DNA of 42,054 nt from Parendozoicomonas verongulae (GTDB lineage Bacteria > Pseudomonadota > Gammaproteobacteria > Pseudomonadales > Endozoicomonadaceae): positions 1 to 42,054 of the forward strand of contig NZ_SMME01000844.1 in assembly GCF_009711465.1 (NCBI RefSeq), in the 5' to 3' direction. Position 1 is the stretch's first letter, and each line of letters begins with the position of its first letter. A program made the translations under genes and the position numbers. The notes under the pieces are model-generated. The model did no database searches, was not told the origin of the DNA, and worked only from the letters and a program-made list of their open reading frames with translations. Below are positions 9,283 through 16,844 of this stretch, piece by piece.

Positions 9283-9316
9283 ACGGGCAATCTGATCATC
9301 AGGTTGCCCGTTTTTT
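9283..9316 (+). terminator. Intrinsic terminator of gyrA
   Basis: A 13-bp GC-rich stem with one G-T wobble, starting ACGGGCAA at 9283, has a 3-base loop and runs into six T residues. It begins 22 bases after the gyrA stop. A textbook Rho-independent terminator. Confidence 0.92.
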
Positions 9317-9433
9317 ATGGCTGTTTTTTAGCTTGTCAGGAAAACTAACCAGGCTGTTAGTGCATGTCAAAGCCTGTCCCTGCACCCTTCAGCGTGTTTC
9401 TCAATATTAAGGGTTGCTTTGAAGGGGGATATT

Positions 9434-10075
9434 ATGGATTGTTCAATGGGTAGTTTGTTATTGTCATCAGCTTATAACAGTTGTGAGTGGCTGCGCGGGG
9501 ACAGTAGTCTGCAGTCCTTGAACTCCGGGTTGTTCAAATCCGCTCATGCATCTCTTGTCAGCGATAACAGGGAGAGCAGCCTGAGCACTATTTCCGTTGA
9601 TGAGGCTCTGCCACTCCATAGAATGCAGCATCCTCCTCTGGGTGACCGGGATGTGGACTCCCTGGCAAGTCTGGGAGAGCCTGCCCTGAACGATGATGAG
9701 GCGCAGGAGGGCAGTGTCAGTATACAACTCTCTATGGCCAGCGATATCTCGGAGTCCTCTCTGGTGGACACCGAGGAGGAAGCATCCTCATCCTGGAATC
9801 CGTTCCACTATATCGGCAAGATGGTGTGTAACTGGGTGGGCAATATGACACCTGAGCAGCGTCAGGGGTGGATTGATCGTATCCGCAATTGGGAATTTAC
9901 TGCAACCACAGCGGTAAGAAAACAGGCTATTTATAACAGCTACAAGTTTACCTTGAAGGCTCTGCTTTTTGTTGCAGGCATGCAAATGCCGGTAGCCATG
10001 AATGCTGCGTTTGCGATGATCGACGTTGAACGCAGAATGAATAGTTTGAAGATGCTGCACAACCCTCAATATTGA
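9434..10075 (+). CDS. Unrecognised Ser-rich protein with C-terminal hydrophobic segment
   Basis: A 213-aa protein from the ATG at 9434, which follows a GGGGG Shine-Dalgarno; a TTG at 9419 is in frame but has no ribosome site. Residues 1-120 are low-complexity, rich in Ser, Leu, Asp and Glu (for example RESSLSTIS and SDISESSLVDTEEE), and probably disordered. Residues 121-170 are Trp-rich and probably helical (WNPFHYIGKMVCNWVGN, GWIDRIRNWEF). A hydrophobic stretch at about 175-196 could be a membrane helix or buried amphipathic helix. There is no N-terminal signal peptide. It stands alone between gyrA and bcp. I do not recognise a family. Disorder followed by a hydrophobic helix is compatible with a secreted or membrane-targeted factor, but nothing shows this. 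Confidence 0.7.
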   Translation: MDCSMGSLLLSSAYNSCEWLRGDSSLQSLNSGLFKSAHASLVSDNRESSLSTISVDEALPLHRMQHPPLGDRDVDSLASLGEPALNDDEAQEGSVSIQLSMASDISESSLVDTEEEASSSWNPFHYIGKMVCNWVGNMTPEQRQGWIDRIRNWEFTATTAVRKQAIYNSYKFTLKALLFVAGMQMPVAMNAAFAMIDVERRMNSLKMLHNPQY

Positions 10076-10124
10076 TATACTCCAGCGCGATTCATCTTTC
10101 ATAGACGATTGCGCAGGAGTTGTT

Positions 10125-10595
10125 ATGATCGAAACACTTCAGGCTGGCGATAAGGCGCCAGCTTTCTCCCTTCAGAATCAAAATGGTGAAACCGTGAATC
10201 TTGCGGATTTCGCTGGTAGCAAGGTATTGGTTTATTTCTACCCTAAGGCCCTCACACCCGGTTGTATCACTCAGGCCTGCAGTCTGACAGACGTGCGTCC
10301 TCAACTGGATGATCTGGGTGTTCATGTTCTGGGTATCAGCCCGGATCCAGTCAAAAAGCTGAAAAGCTTTGAAGAAAAGAAAGAGCTGAATATCACTCTC
10401 TTATCCGATGAAGATCATGCTGTTGCTGATCAGTTTGGTGTTTGGGGTGAGAAGAAGTTTATGGGGCGTGTGTTCGATGGTATTCATCGCATCAGTTTTC
10501 TGGTGAATGAAGAGGGTGTGGTTGAGCATGTTTTTAATAAGTTTAAGACCAAGACTCACCACGAAGTTGTTCTGGATTACCTGAATCAACACTGA
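10125..10595 (+). CDS. bcp: Thioredoxin-dependent peroxiredoxin, Bcp/PrxQ type
   Basis: A cytoplasmic thiol peroxidase that reduces hydrogen peroxide and organic hydroperoxides using thioredoxin. The 156-aa protein has the family opening GDKAPAFSLQNQNGE and the active-site block YPKALTPGCITQACS, with peroxidatic Cys47 and resolving Cys52 spaced as in E. coli Bcp. The downstream GISPDPVKKLKSF and LLSDEDHAVADQFGVWGEK segments are also typical. It starts at ATG after an AGGAG site (about 6 bases). It stands alone, with unknown genes on both sides; in Pseudomonas bcp is elsewhere, so it belongs to the block inserted between gyrA and serC. Confident. Confidence 0.95.
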   Translation: MIETLQAGDKAPAFSLQNQNGETVNLADFAGSKVLVYFYPKALTPGCITQACSLTDVRPQLDDLGVHVLGISPDPVKKLKSFEEKKELNITLLSDEDHAVADQFGVWGEKKFMGRVFDGIHRISFLVNEEGVVEHVFNKFKTKTHHEVVLDYLNQH

Positions 10596-10602
10596 TTCAC
10601 TT

Positions 10603-10660
10603 AAGTACCCCGACCATGGCTTTGCCACCAGACTATGCAAAAGCAATGGTCCGGGTGCTT
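10603..10660. repeat. Imperfect palindromic element between convergent bcp and a 621-aa gene
   Basis: Arms at about 10603-10625 and 10637-10660 are near reverse complements (core CGACCAT/ATGGTCCGG), making a long imperfect hairpin. It begins 8 bases after the bcp stop, and its right arm touches the end of the minus-strand gene at 10659, so it may act as a bidirectional terminator. The right arm resembles a sequence at 14097-14128, suggesting a dispersed repeat. Confidence 0.45.
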
Positions 10661-12524
10661 AACTGGTGCGATTGTTGTAGTAGTTTTTGGCTCTTCTGAA
10701 AAGTTGCATGGATCGTTGTGCGCAGGAGGTTGCCACTTTCGGTGCAAGAAAGAAGGCACTCCAGGAGGCGAAAATCGTTGTACCAATGGCCAAGTGAATA
10801 GGCGTATAGTTGGAAATCTCACCATCCGCCATCATAAAAGAGCTGCTGTTGGCTGTGCAGTTATAGGGGAGCGTTTTGTTTGTTGACAACTCAACCTCCC
10901 CAAGGCTTATTTTTATAGTTGTTTCCAAAAAAGGAACGGCATAAAAGTACCCAAAGATCAGGCTGTATTTCATGGCTGCGAATAAGAGGTTGGTTAAGTA
11001 TCCCTTATCTCTGTGAATGGCCAGCTTATCTGCAATCACAACCATATCCAAAGAATCTTTTTTTTCCTTGTCCTCCCAGACATCTTCTGTACGGGGATCA
11101 ACTCTCAGGATTTTCTGGTAAATGAATGTTCTGCTTTCTTCATCAAGCTCGCTGATTTTTATGATGAAATCGAAATTTTCATTATCTGTCAGCAGACAAG
11201 CAGGCTTGCTTTCATTGAATAGAGGTGTCTTTATACAATTTTCGCCGTCACAAATATGGTTCCTGTCCGAGAGGCATTTTGAAGATACCTTTTCATGAGT
11301 CACCCTCATAGTAGAATCAATCAGGCCGGGTACAATTATCATGCAGGCTCTGACCATAGAAGATAGATAACGGTATCGGTCCACTTCATAGCTGATAACC
11401 TGTCCGACCATCTGCAGAGCATTACATCCCTTCGGCTCAATAAGAATTCTGGCTGTAAGCGCCTGTTCCGGATAGACATAGAGAATAATGTTTGCCCCAA
11501 TGAAGATAGTCCACCCGGCGGAAGCACTTCCCCATTCGTAGATGTTTTTGGCAACAATTCGGCCCGGCTTACGACTCTTCTTTTTTCTGGCCTCTTCCTG
11601 TTGTCTAATCCTTATCACCTGTGCAGGGTTTTTGCCTGCATGTTTCAATAAAGCATCAATAACGTCTCCAGCGAGTTTTTTTTCTGCAGCGGAAAGCTCT
11701 GAAAAAAGATACACCATTTTATTGACATCCAGTGGTAACTCGTTGCTTTCATTAACACTGACTTTCTCTGTTCCTTCTTCTTCCTCTGTCCCTTCCTCCT
11801 CGGCTTTCTCGATACTTACTGATTCTTGGTCTTTTCTTTTTGGCAAGGCTGGTTCCGGAGGGAGGGGAGGAGGGGCTGGTATGGGTCCGGGAGTAGATGT
11901 GACGCTTTCAGGGCGAAGAGAGATGTTCTGAAGGCTTTCTGTGATGTTCTCAAGTTCTTTATCGATATGTTCCAGACTTAAGGAACGCTTGAATTCAATT
12001 AGATCGGGGTGATCTCTGAGGGAGGGAAGAGAAGAAGTAAGGCTTTGATCATCATCCTCAGGATCATCGTAAGAGGTCTCTGGAATTATACGTACTTGAT
12101 CTAGGGTAAGACCCCGCGAGTTACCTTTTTTTTTATCGGGTACTGCAGCTTGTACTTTCGGGATAAGAAGAGGCTGCCAGGAGTGACTGCGGCCGGTATC
12201 GGGATAAATATTGAATGTATCTTTCTCGAGAGATTCCGACGGACGCCTGCCGGAGTTTGTTTCCCCGTCTTCGGAACGATAACCGCTATCCAGGCTGCTA
12301 GAACTATCGTAGCGTTTTACTGTACGTTGTTTCATGGACAAGGGAGTCGGGCTACCCCCCGCAGGACCAACAGAGGGGAGAGTGCTTTGCTTGAGAGTAG
12401 AAGGTTCTACAGCAACTGCCTGAGGTCGGATGGGGGCAATATGAAACTTGGACTCTTCAGTTCCATGGGAACCAGTGCTGCCTGTCAGACATACCACTAA
12501 TAACGTACTTATACCGAGTTTCAT
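10659..12524 (-). CDS. Unrecognised secreted/membrane protein with Ser-, Pro- and Glu-rich N-terminal half
   Basis: A 621-aa protein that starts at ATG after a strong GGGGGAG site. Residues 1-20 look like a short Sec signal (MKLGISTLLVVCLTGSTG). Residues 25-265 are low complexity and probably disordered: a Ser-rich patch with DSGYRS (79-84), a Pro-rich stretch (212-228, PAPPPLPPEP) and a Glu run (240-254). Hydrophobic segments at about 333-351, 388-402, 515-531 and 576-594 could span a membrane. Between them lie five cysteines (C417, C425, C430, C443, C556) that could form disulphides. Residues 300-325 are highly basic. I recognise no domain. The mix of disorder and membrane helices is more like host-interaction proteins than housekeeping ones, but this is speculation. 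Confidence 0.7.
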   Translation of the reverse strand: MKLGISTLLVVCLTGSTGSHGTEESKFHIAPIRPQAVAVEPSTLKQSTLPSVGPAGGSPTPLSMKQRTVKRYDSSSSLDSGYRSEDGETNSGRRPSESLEKDTFNIYPDTGRSHSWQPLLIPKVQAAVPDKKKGNSRGLTLDQVRIIPETSYDDPEDDDQSLTSSLPSLRDHPDLIEFKRSLSLEHIDKELENITESLQNISLRPESVTSTPGPIPAPPPLPPEPALPKRKDQESVSIEKAEEEGTEEEEGTEKVSVNESNELPLDVNKMVYLFSELSAAEKKLAGDVIDALLKHAGKNPAQVIRIRQQEEARKKKSRKPGRIVAKNIYEWGSASAGWTIFIGANIILYVYPEQALTARILIEPKGCNALQMVGQVISYEVDRYRYLSSMVRACMIIVPGLIDSTMRVTHEKVSSKCLSDRNHICDGENCIKTPLFNESKPACLLTDNENFDFIIKISELDEESRTFIYQKILRVDPRTEDVWEDKEKKDSLDMVVIADKLAIHRDKGYLTNLLFAAMKYSLIFGYFYAVPFLETTIKISLGEVELSTNKTLPYNCTANSSSFMMADGEISNYTPIHLAIGTTIFASWSAFFLAPKVATSCAQRSMQLFRRAKNYYNNRTS

Positions 12525-12564
12525 TGCTCCCCCAGTGCAAACAAAGGGAAAGCTTAGTATAAGA

Positions 12565-12594
12565 AAGCTGGAGTCATTGGCATGACTCCAGCTT
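12565..12594 (-). terminator. Terminator of the M20 peptidase gene
   Basis: A perfect 12-bp stem (12565-12576 with 12583-12594) has a 6-base loop and is followed by a T-rich run (TTTCTT) on the minus strand. It lies 22 bases past the peptidase stop and also separates it from the 621-aa gene. Confidence 0.8.
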
Positions 12595-12616
12595 GATTAA
12601 AAGAACATGCCAGGCA

Positions 12617-13726
12617 TTAATGAGTCATAAAGTGCTTAACAACTTCAGTGATCTTCACCATATCATCGATAGCGATGAACTCTTCAGTGGTGTGAACCTT
12701 GGACATGCCAGTGGACATGTTTACGGCAGTCAGACCCTTCTTGTTGAAGTTGTTGGCATCGGAGCCACCGCCAGTGCCTTTGGTGACAGGCTCGTGACCC
12801 AGTGCGGCGAAAGAAGCCTTCAGGCTTTCAACGTGTGGGTGGTTGTTATCGATAACGAAAGAGTCGTAAGCGCGGCTGGATTCGATTTCAACTTCGGCAC
12901 CGTGCTTTTCAGCTGCAGCTTCAAAGGTGCTGATCATATGAGCTACCTGCTCCTGCAGCTTGTCTTCGTTCAGGGAGCGGGCTTCAGCAACGATCTTCAG
13001 CTCAGGCATAACGATATTGGTGGCGTTACCACCGTTGATAACACCAATGTTGGCAGTGGTTTCTTCGTCGATACGCAACAGCTTCATCTGGGTGATAGCA
13101 TCAGCAGCAACCTGGATTGCACTGATGCCCTGCTCAGGTGCCAGACCAGCGTGGGCAGGCTTGCCTTTGATGTTGCAGACAATCTTCTGCTGGCCAGGAG
13201 CGGACGTGATGATAGTTCCGATAGGGCCGCCAGTGTCCAGAATCACAGCCTTGTCAGACGTGATGTAGGACATATCAAAGTACTGAGAACCGAACAGACC
13301 GCCTTCTTCGTATACGGTGAAGGCCAGTTCAATGGTTTTGTGTTCCAGGTTCTCTTCCTTGATGCAGCGAACAGCTTCCATAACCGCAGCAATGCCAGAC
13401 TTGTCGTCACCTCCCAGAATGGTATTGCCCTTGGAACGGATGATGCCGTCTTCACCAATCACAGGTTCGATACCATTTCCTGGGGTCACGGTGTCCATGT
13501 GGCTGCTGAAAACAACACTGTCGTCCAGAGTACCTTCCAGACGGGCATAAACGTTAAAGCCGTTGGAGATGTGTTCAGGAACAGGCAGGGCGTGTACAGT
13601 GAAGCCCATCATGCCCAACTGCTCAGTCAAGGTCTGGGCAATGCGCTGTTCGTTGCCAGATTCGCTGTCGATTCTTACGAGGTCACAGAAGTGCTCAACC
13701 ATGCGGTCGCGATTGATATCGGTCAC
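12617..13726 (-). CDS. M20-family zinc peptidase, PepT-like
   Basis: A 369-aa zinc aminopeptidase of the M20 family, closest in feel to tripeptidase T-like proteins. Metal and catalytic motifs are SSHMDTV (H76, D78), GGDDKSG (D107), the YEEGG glutamate pair (E140/E141), LDTGG (D164), and a late histidine in KVHTTEEF. A dimerisation-domain marker, KGKPAHAG, is present. It should be cytoplasmic, as there is no signal peptide. The start is GTG at 13726, preceded by AAGGA 7 bases away. A peptidase near a peptide ABC importer makes a role in using imported peptides plausible, but the two are separated by other genes. The exact substrate is unknown. Confidence 0.9.
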   Translation of the reverse strand: MTDINRDRMVEHFCDLVRIDSESGNEQRIAQTLTEQLGMMGFTVHALPVPEHISNGFNVYARLEGTLDDSVVFSSHMDTVTPGNGIEPVIGEDGIIRSKGNTILGGDDKSGIAAVMEAVRCIKEENLEHKTIELAFTVYEEGGLFGSQYFDMSYITSDKAVILDTGGPIGTIITSAPGQQKIVCNIKGKPAHAGLAPEQGISAIQVAADAITQMKLLRIDEETTANIGVINGGNATNIVMPELKIVAEARSLNEDKLQEQVAHMISTFEAAAEKHGAEVEIESSRAYDSFVIDNNHPHVESLKASFAALGHEPVTKGTGGGSDANNFNKKGLTAVNMSTGMSKVHTTEEFIAIDDMVKITEVVKHFMTH

Positions 13727-14265
13727 AGTGATTCCTTAATGCGAGGAGGTAGATGAATGAGATGATCATACTGTGACTTTTCGACAGACCAAAATGTGCA
13801 GTAATAAAAACGTTTGAGATCAGTGGTTTTATTGATTTGCGCCAAGAATATGAGCGATTTTTGAAGGTGTGAATAAAACGGGGAATCTCGGAGCTTTCGT
13901 AAGAAATATAATCTCTTTACGTCTGCCTTACGCTATCATGATGTTTTGAAGAAATAACAACATTTCTAGATTTCCCTTTGAATTAATGCATTTTGGAAAT
14001 TTCACATTTCCTGCCGTAATTAGACCCTTTGAAGTCCGTTAATTATAAAACCTATAAGTACTCCAATCATTATTTTCGCATAGTCTGGCGGTGTCTTTAT
14101 GGGAAAACAATGGGCCGGGTACTTAAACTGCTATTGATAAGCTCCATATGCAGGAATCCACTTCGCCAGGACTTATGATCAGCTCTGCTATGGGGTGAGT
14201 TTTAGAACTATGCATTTTTTCTCTGGCCAACTACTTTTACACGACTCTGGTCAGATCATATACCC
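13727..14265. other. Gene-free AT-rich intergenic region
   Basis: About 540 bases between two divergent genes with no supported ORF. It is AT-rich and should hold promoters for both the M20 peptidase and the 550-aa gene, but I could not pick a convincing -35/-10 pair. It contains one copy of the degenerate repeat (14097-14128). Confidence 0.6.
14097..14128 (+). repeat. Second copy of a degenerate intergenic repeat
   Basis: About 27 of 32 positions agree by eye with 10635-10665; the shared core is CAATGG-CCGGGT-CTTAA-CTG. Here only one arm is present, not a palindrome. It has no coding content. Confidence 0.45.
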
Positions 14266-15918
14266 ATGCAAGGCGATTCAAGAGATAGTATTTCCTGGTG
14301 TATACAGTTAGCTGTGTGCGCTGCCTTGCTGACTGTTTTGAAGAGCAGTGTCGTGCAAGCCCAAGAAGAGTTTAAAGGAAATTCAACTGTACTTAACTTG
14401 TGTCACATGTCTGCAACGTTTTCTCTCATGCGTTTAAACTCTACTGCAACGATAACGAAATCAGGGGTAAGGGCAGGGTCAGAGCAAAGAGGAAAGCACT
14501 CTTCCTTCTGTGTAAATCAGGCGTGGTTACAAAAACCTTTTTCAGGAGCAAAAAAGTGCTACGCACCCTATTCAACACGCTCTGCCGGGAAGTCTCAAAG
14601 TAAGAAGTGCAAAGGGAGAGCATCCAAGTTTGCGTCCAGTATGGCCGAGGCTGTAGAAAAACCTAAAGATATCAAAGATTTCAAGTCAAAAAAGGGAGGA
14701 AGGTCTGGCCAGAGACGTTTACATCGGAGGGATTCTGATCAGTGTCAGAAATGGAAATACCTGCGAAAGAGTCGGTTCACTGAAAAGGAATACTCTGATG
14801 AAAGTCCCCCTGTCTTCCAGACATCTCGAAAAGGCCTGAAGAGGGAGCGTCGGTTAAGACGGGAAGCAGAACAAAATACTCAAGATAGTGATCATTCTAC
14901 TACTACTGCTATTGCTGAAAGAACAACCGAAGGTACAGTTGCTCTCTCGATGCCGGAAGCAATGCGGGATTCGCTGGGGGCTTTTCGTTCTGGCTATGAG
15001 CTGAAGGCCTATCAGGAAAAATATTTACACATTCAGAAACGTTTCTATGAGTATACGGGTGCTCTTTCTCGTACGCTGTCTGATTCGATGAGATATCTTA
15101 CTCACCGTCTTGAAGAAATGCGCGCTATCAAAGCGTTTGAATATACTCATAATGTCCATGTTGTGGGAGAGACATTTATCAATGAGTATATCGATATTTC
15201 CTTGATGACCCACGTAGGCGAAACAAATGAGTATGGTCAGGCTGTTGACCCTCATGTAAAAATAAATTTTAAAAAATTTCCCGAGCCAGAGACTGAGCCT
15301 TATATTTCAGACACCCTTGAACAACAACTCCTGAATTTGATGATGCAATGTAAAGCAAATCGTTGCTATGGAATCAATATATGGCCTATGACAACGCCAG
15401 CATCGGAGATTGGTACTTACAATAACCCTTTTTCATTGATGACGGCTGATTCTTCTGGCAATGCACTCACGCTTTGCCTGGAGTGGCTGGATGAATCAGG
15501 GAGCACTATTGATGCCATTACGGCAGATGTACCGCTATTCAACGGGGATTCTTTTCAATGGGTTGAACAGGCACTGCAGATGCAGACAATAAAACATTCG
15601 GCGACATCAGGAAAAGCGTTTGTGTCAGTCTTCTCCCCTGAGATACTTGAGTATCTTTTAATGAGTTTAAAATATGGCCAGAATTCAGATAATTTCGATA
15701 AATGGCAGTTGCAGTGCGAACGACATCAACGACAAAGATATATGCCTTTATTCCGGTCACACTGTAAAAAGTACGGAGAGGCACTGAAAAAAAGGCCGAC
15801 ATTGGAGTTTGAAACAGCTTTAGGTGTCAAAGCAGCTGCCTTAAGTAAGAGGTATTTTTTGGTATTTGACTATTTGGCGCGATTGGATTATCCCGTGGTT
15901 ATGCTTGTTAAAATGTAA
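14266..15918 (+). CDS. Unrecognised secreted, basic protein
   Basis: A 550-aa protein with a likely signal peptide: a hydrophobic core at about residues 12-30, with cleavage expected after VQA (30-32). Residues 40-215 are very basic, with several short Lys/Arg clusters (KSRFTEKEY, RKGLKRERRLRRE) and few hydrophobics. From about 235 on the protein looks folded: helical RFYEYTGALSRTLSDSM, then IDISLMTHVG, INIWPMTTP and LCLEWLDESGS, ending FDYLARLDYPVVMLVKM. No known motif or catalytic signature stands out. No good ribosome site precedes the ATG at 14266, so the start is uncertain, but the signal peptide favours it. AT content is higher than in its core neighbours, hinting at foreign origin. Function unknown. 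Confidence 0.65.
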   Translation: MQGDSRDSISWCIQLAVCAALLTVLKSSVVQAQEEFKGNSTVLNLCHMSATFSLMRLNSTATITKSGVRAGSEQRGKHSSFCVNQAWLQKPFSGAKKCYAPYSTRSAGKSQSKKCKGRASKFASSMAEAVEKPKDIKDFKSKKGGRSGQRRLHRRDSDQCQKWKYLRKSRFTEKEYSDESPPVFQTSRKGLKRERRLRREAEQNTQDSDHSTTTAIAERTTEGTVALSMPEAMRDSLGAFRSGYELKAYQEKYLHIQKRFYEYTGALSRTLSDSMRYLTHRLEEMRAIKAFEYTHNVHVVGETFINEYIDISLMTHVGETNEYGQAVDPHVKINFKKFPEPETEPYISDTLEQQLLNLMMQCKANRCYGINIWPMTTPASEIGTYNNPFSLMTADSSGNALTLCLEWLDESGSTIDAITADVPLFNGDSFQWVEQALQMQTIKHSATSGKAFVSVFSPEILEYLLMSLKYGQNSDNFDKWQLQCERHQRQRYMPLFRSHCKKYGEALKKRPTLEFETALGVKAAALSKRYFLVFDYLARLDYPVVMLVKM

Positions 15919-15982
15919 GCCAGTACCCCACAGGTTTTACTGACAAGATGTTTTATAGGGAGGAGGGCTGTTTGCACTTATC

Positions 15983-16014
15983 GCTTGAATCCAGCATTGC
16001 TTGAATCCAGCTTC
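15983..16014 (+). repeat. Two-copy 16-base tandem repeat
   Basis: The unit GCTTGAATCCAGC plus three bases occurs twice in direct succession (15983-15998 and 15999-16014), about 75 bases upstream of the 236-aa gene. It could be replication slippage or a duplicated operator; nothing decides. Confidence 0.5.
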
Positions 16015-16087
16015 ACACTACACTGAGGAAAATTCTGGGCTGTAAATGGATTACAGCTGTATCTCACGATAACAAGACGAGGGAAAA

Positions 16088-16798
16088 ATGGTTTTGCATC
16101 GTTTGCTTCCATCTGCGCTGCTGACAGCGCTCATACTGTTTTCTGTTCCCCTGAAAGCCGACATTATTGAAGCCGCTACGGCCCAAGAAGCAATTCAGCA
16201 ATTCAAGGTGTGGTTTCCCGGTAAAAAGGTTTTAACCTTTGTTGGATTTTCCGGAAAAGGTTATCAGGACTTTGAAGGGGTTAAGGCTGAGGTGGTTGAA
16301 ATTATGGAGCACTATCCACCTTCAGAGTGGATTGTGAACATCGGTGGTACACCGGATGGTATTGGTGGTTTATATCCGCTGTTGAAAAACCTTGGATACC
16401 GCACAACAGGGATTGTCTCTCAGCAGGTTGTTGTGGAGCGTGAGAATCCAGACCGGCCTTTGGTTGAGGAGTTTCCTTATGTGGACAAGGTCGTGATAGT
16501 GGCTGACAAGGGCTGGGGTGGCTTTAATAAAACATCCCTTCAACTCAGCCCTACCTCCCGTGCCATGGTTGGCGTAATAGACAGCATGATGGCCTTTGGT
16601 GGTGGTAGCGTGGGGCGGGATGAGATGATCGCGGCCATGATGCAGACCCACAAAACGATTCCGTTCCAGTTCTTTCCCTATGAAATGAATCACTCGGTTA
16701 AGCTGGGTAAGCACCGTAAGCATCACCGTGGTGAACTAAGCGATGCTTATCAGGCTTTAAAAGATCGCAGACAGGGTGGATTCTCCCTTCTTAAGTGA
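16088..16798 (+). CDS. Exported protein of unknown function with Rossmann-like glycine motif
   Basis: A 236-aa protein with a clear signal peptide (hydrophobic core at 6-20, cleavage expected near PLKA, residue 24). The mature part alternates strands and helices, with FVGFSGKGYQD (51-61) and a glycine-rich turn GGTPDGIGGLYPLL (86-99). This pattern is loosely like the nucleotide-binding SLOG/LOG (lysine-decarboxylase-like) fold, though such proteins are usually cytoplasmic. The C-terminus is His/Lys/Arg rich (KLGKHRKHHRGE). It starts at ATG after a GAGGGA site. It converges on the first binding-protein gene (ends at 16845). I cannot name a function; the SLOG resemblance is tentative. Confidence 0.75.
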   Translation: MVLHRLLPSALLTALILFSVPLKADIIEAATAQEAIQQFKVWFPGKKVLTFVGFSGKGYQDFEGVKAEVVEIMEHYPPSEWIVNIGGTPDGIGGLYPLLKNLGYRTTGIVSQQVVVERENPDRPLVEEFPYVDKVVIVADKGWGGFNKTSLQLSPTSRAMVGVIDSMMAFGGGSVGRDEMIAAMMQTHKTIPFQFFPYEMNHSVKLGKHRKHHRGELSDAYQALKDRRQGGFSLLK

Positions 16799-16804
16799 AA
16801 GCCC

Positions 16805-16832
16805 GCTCTGCTGCTCTATAGAACAGCAGAGC
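16805..16832. terminator. Hairpin between convergent genes
   Basis: A 9-bp GC-rich stem (16805-16813 with 16824-16832) lies in the 46-base gap between the 236-aa gene and the minus-strand binding-protein gene. It probably ends transcription from both sides. U-tracts are weak. Confidence 0.6.
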
Positions 16833-16844
16833 CGGACGTAGGGA

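Noticed and set aside
6633..9299. 888-codon minus-strand ORF covering gyrA
   Set aside because: It is exactly antisense to gyrA, has no plausible domain, and is rich in His, Gln, Asn and Thr, as expected from the codon bias of the sense gene.
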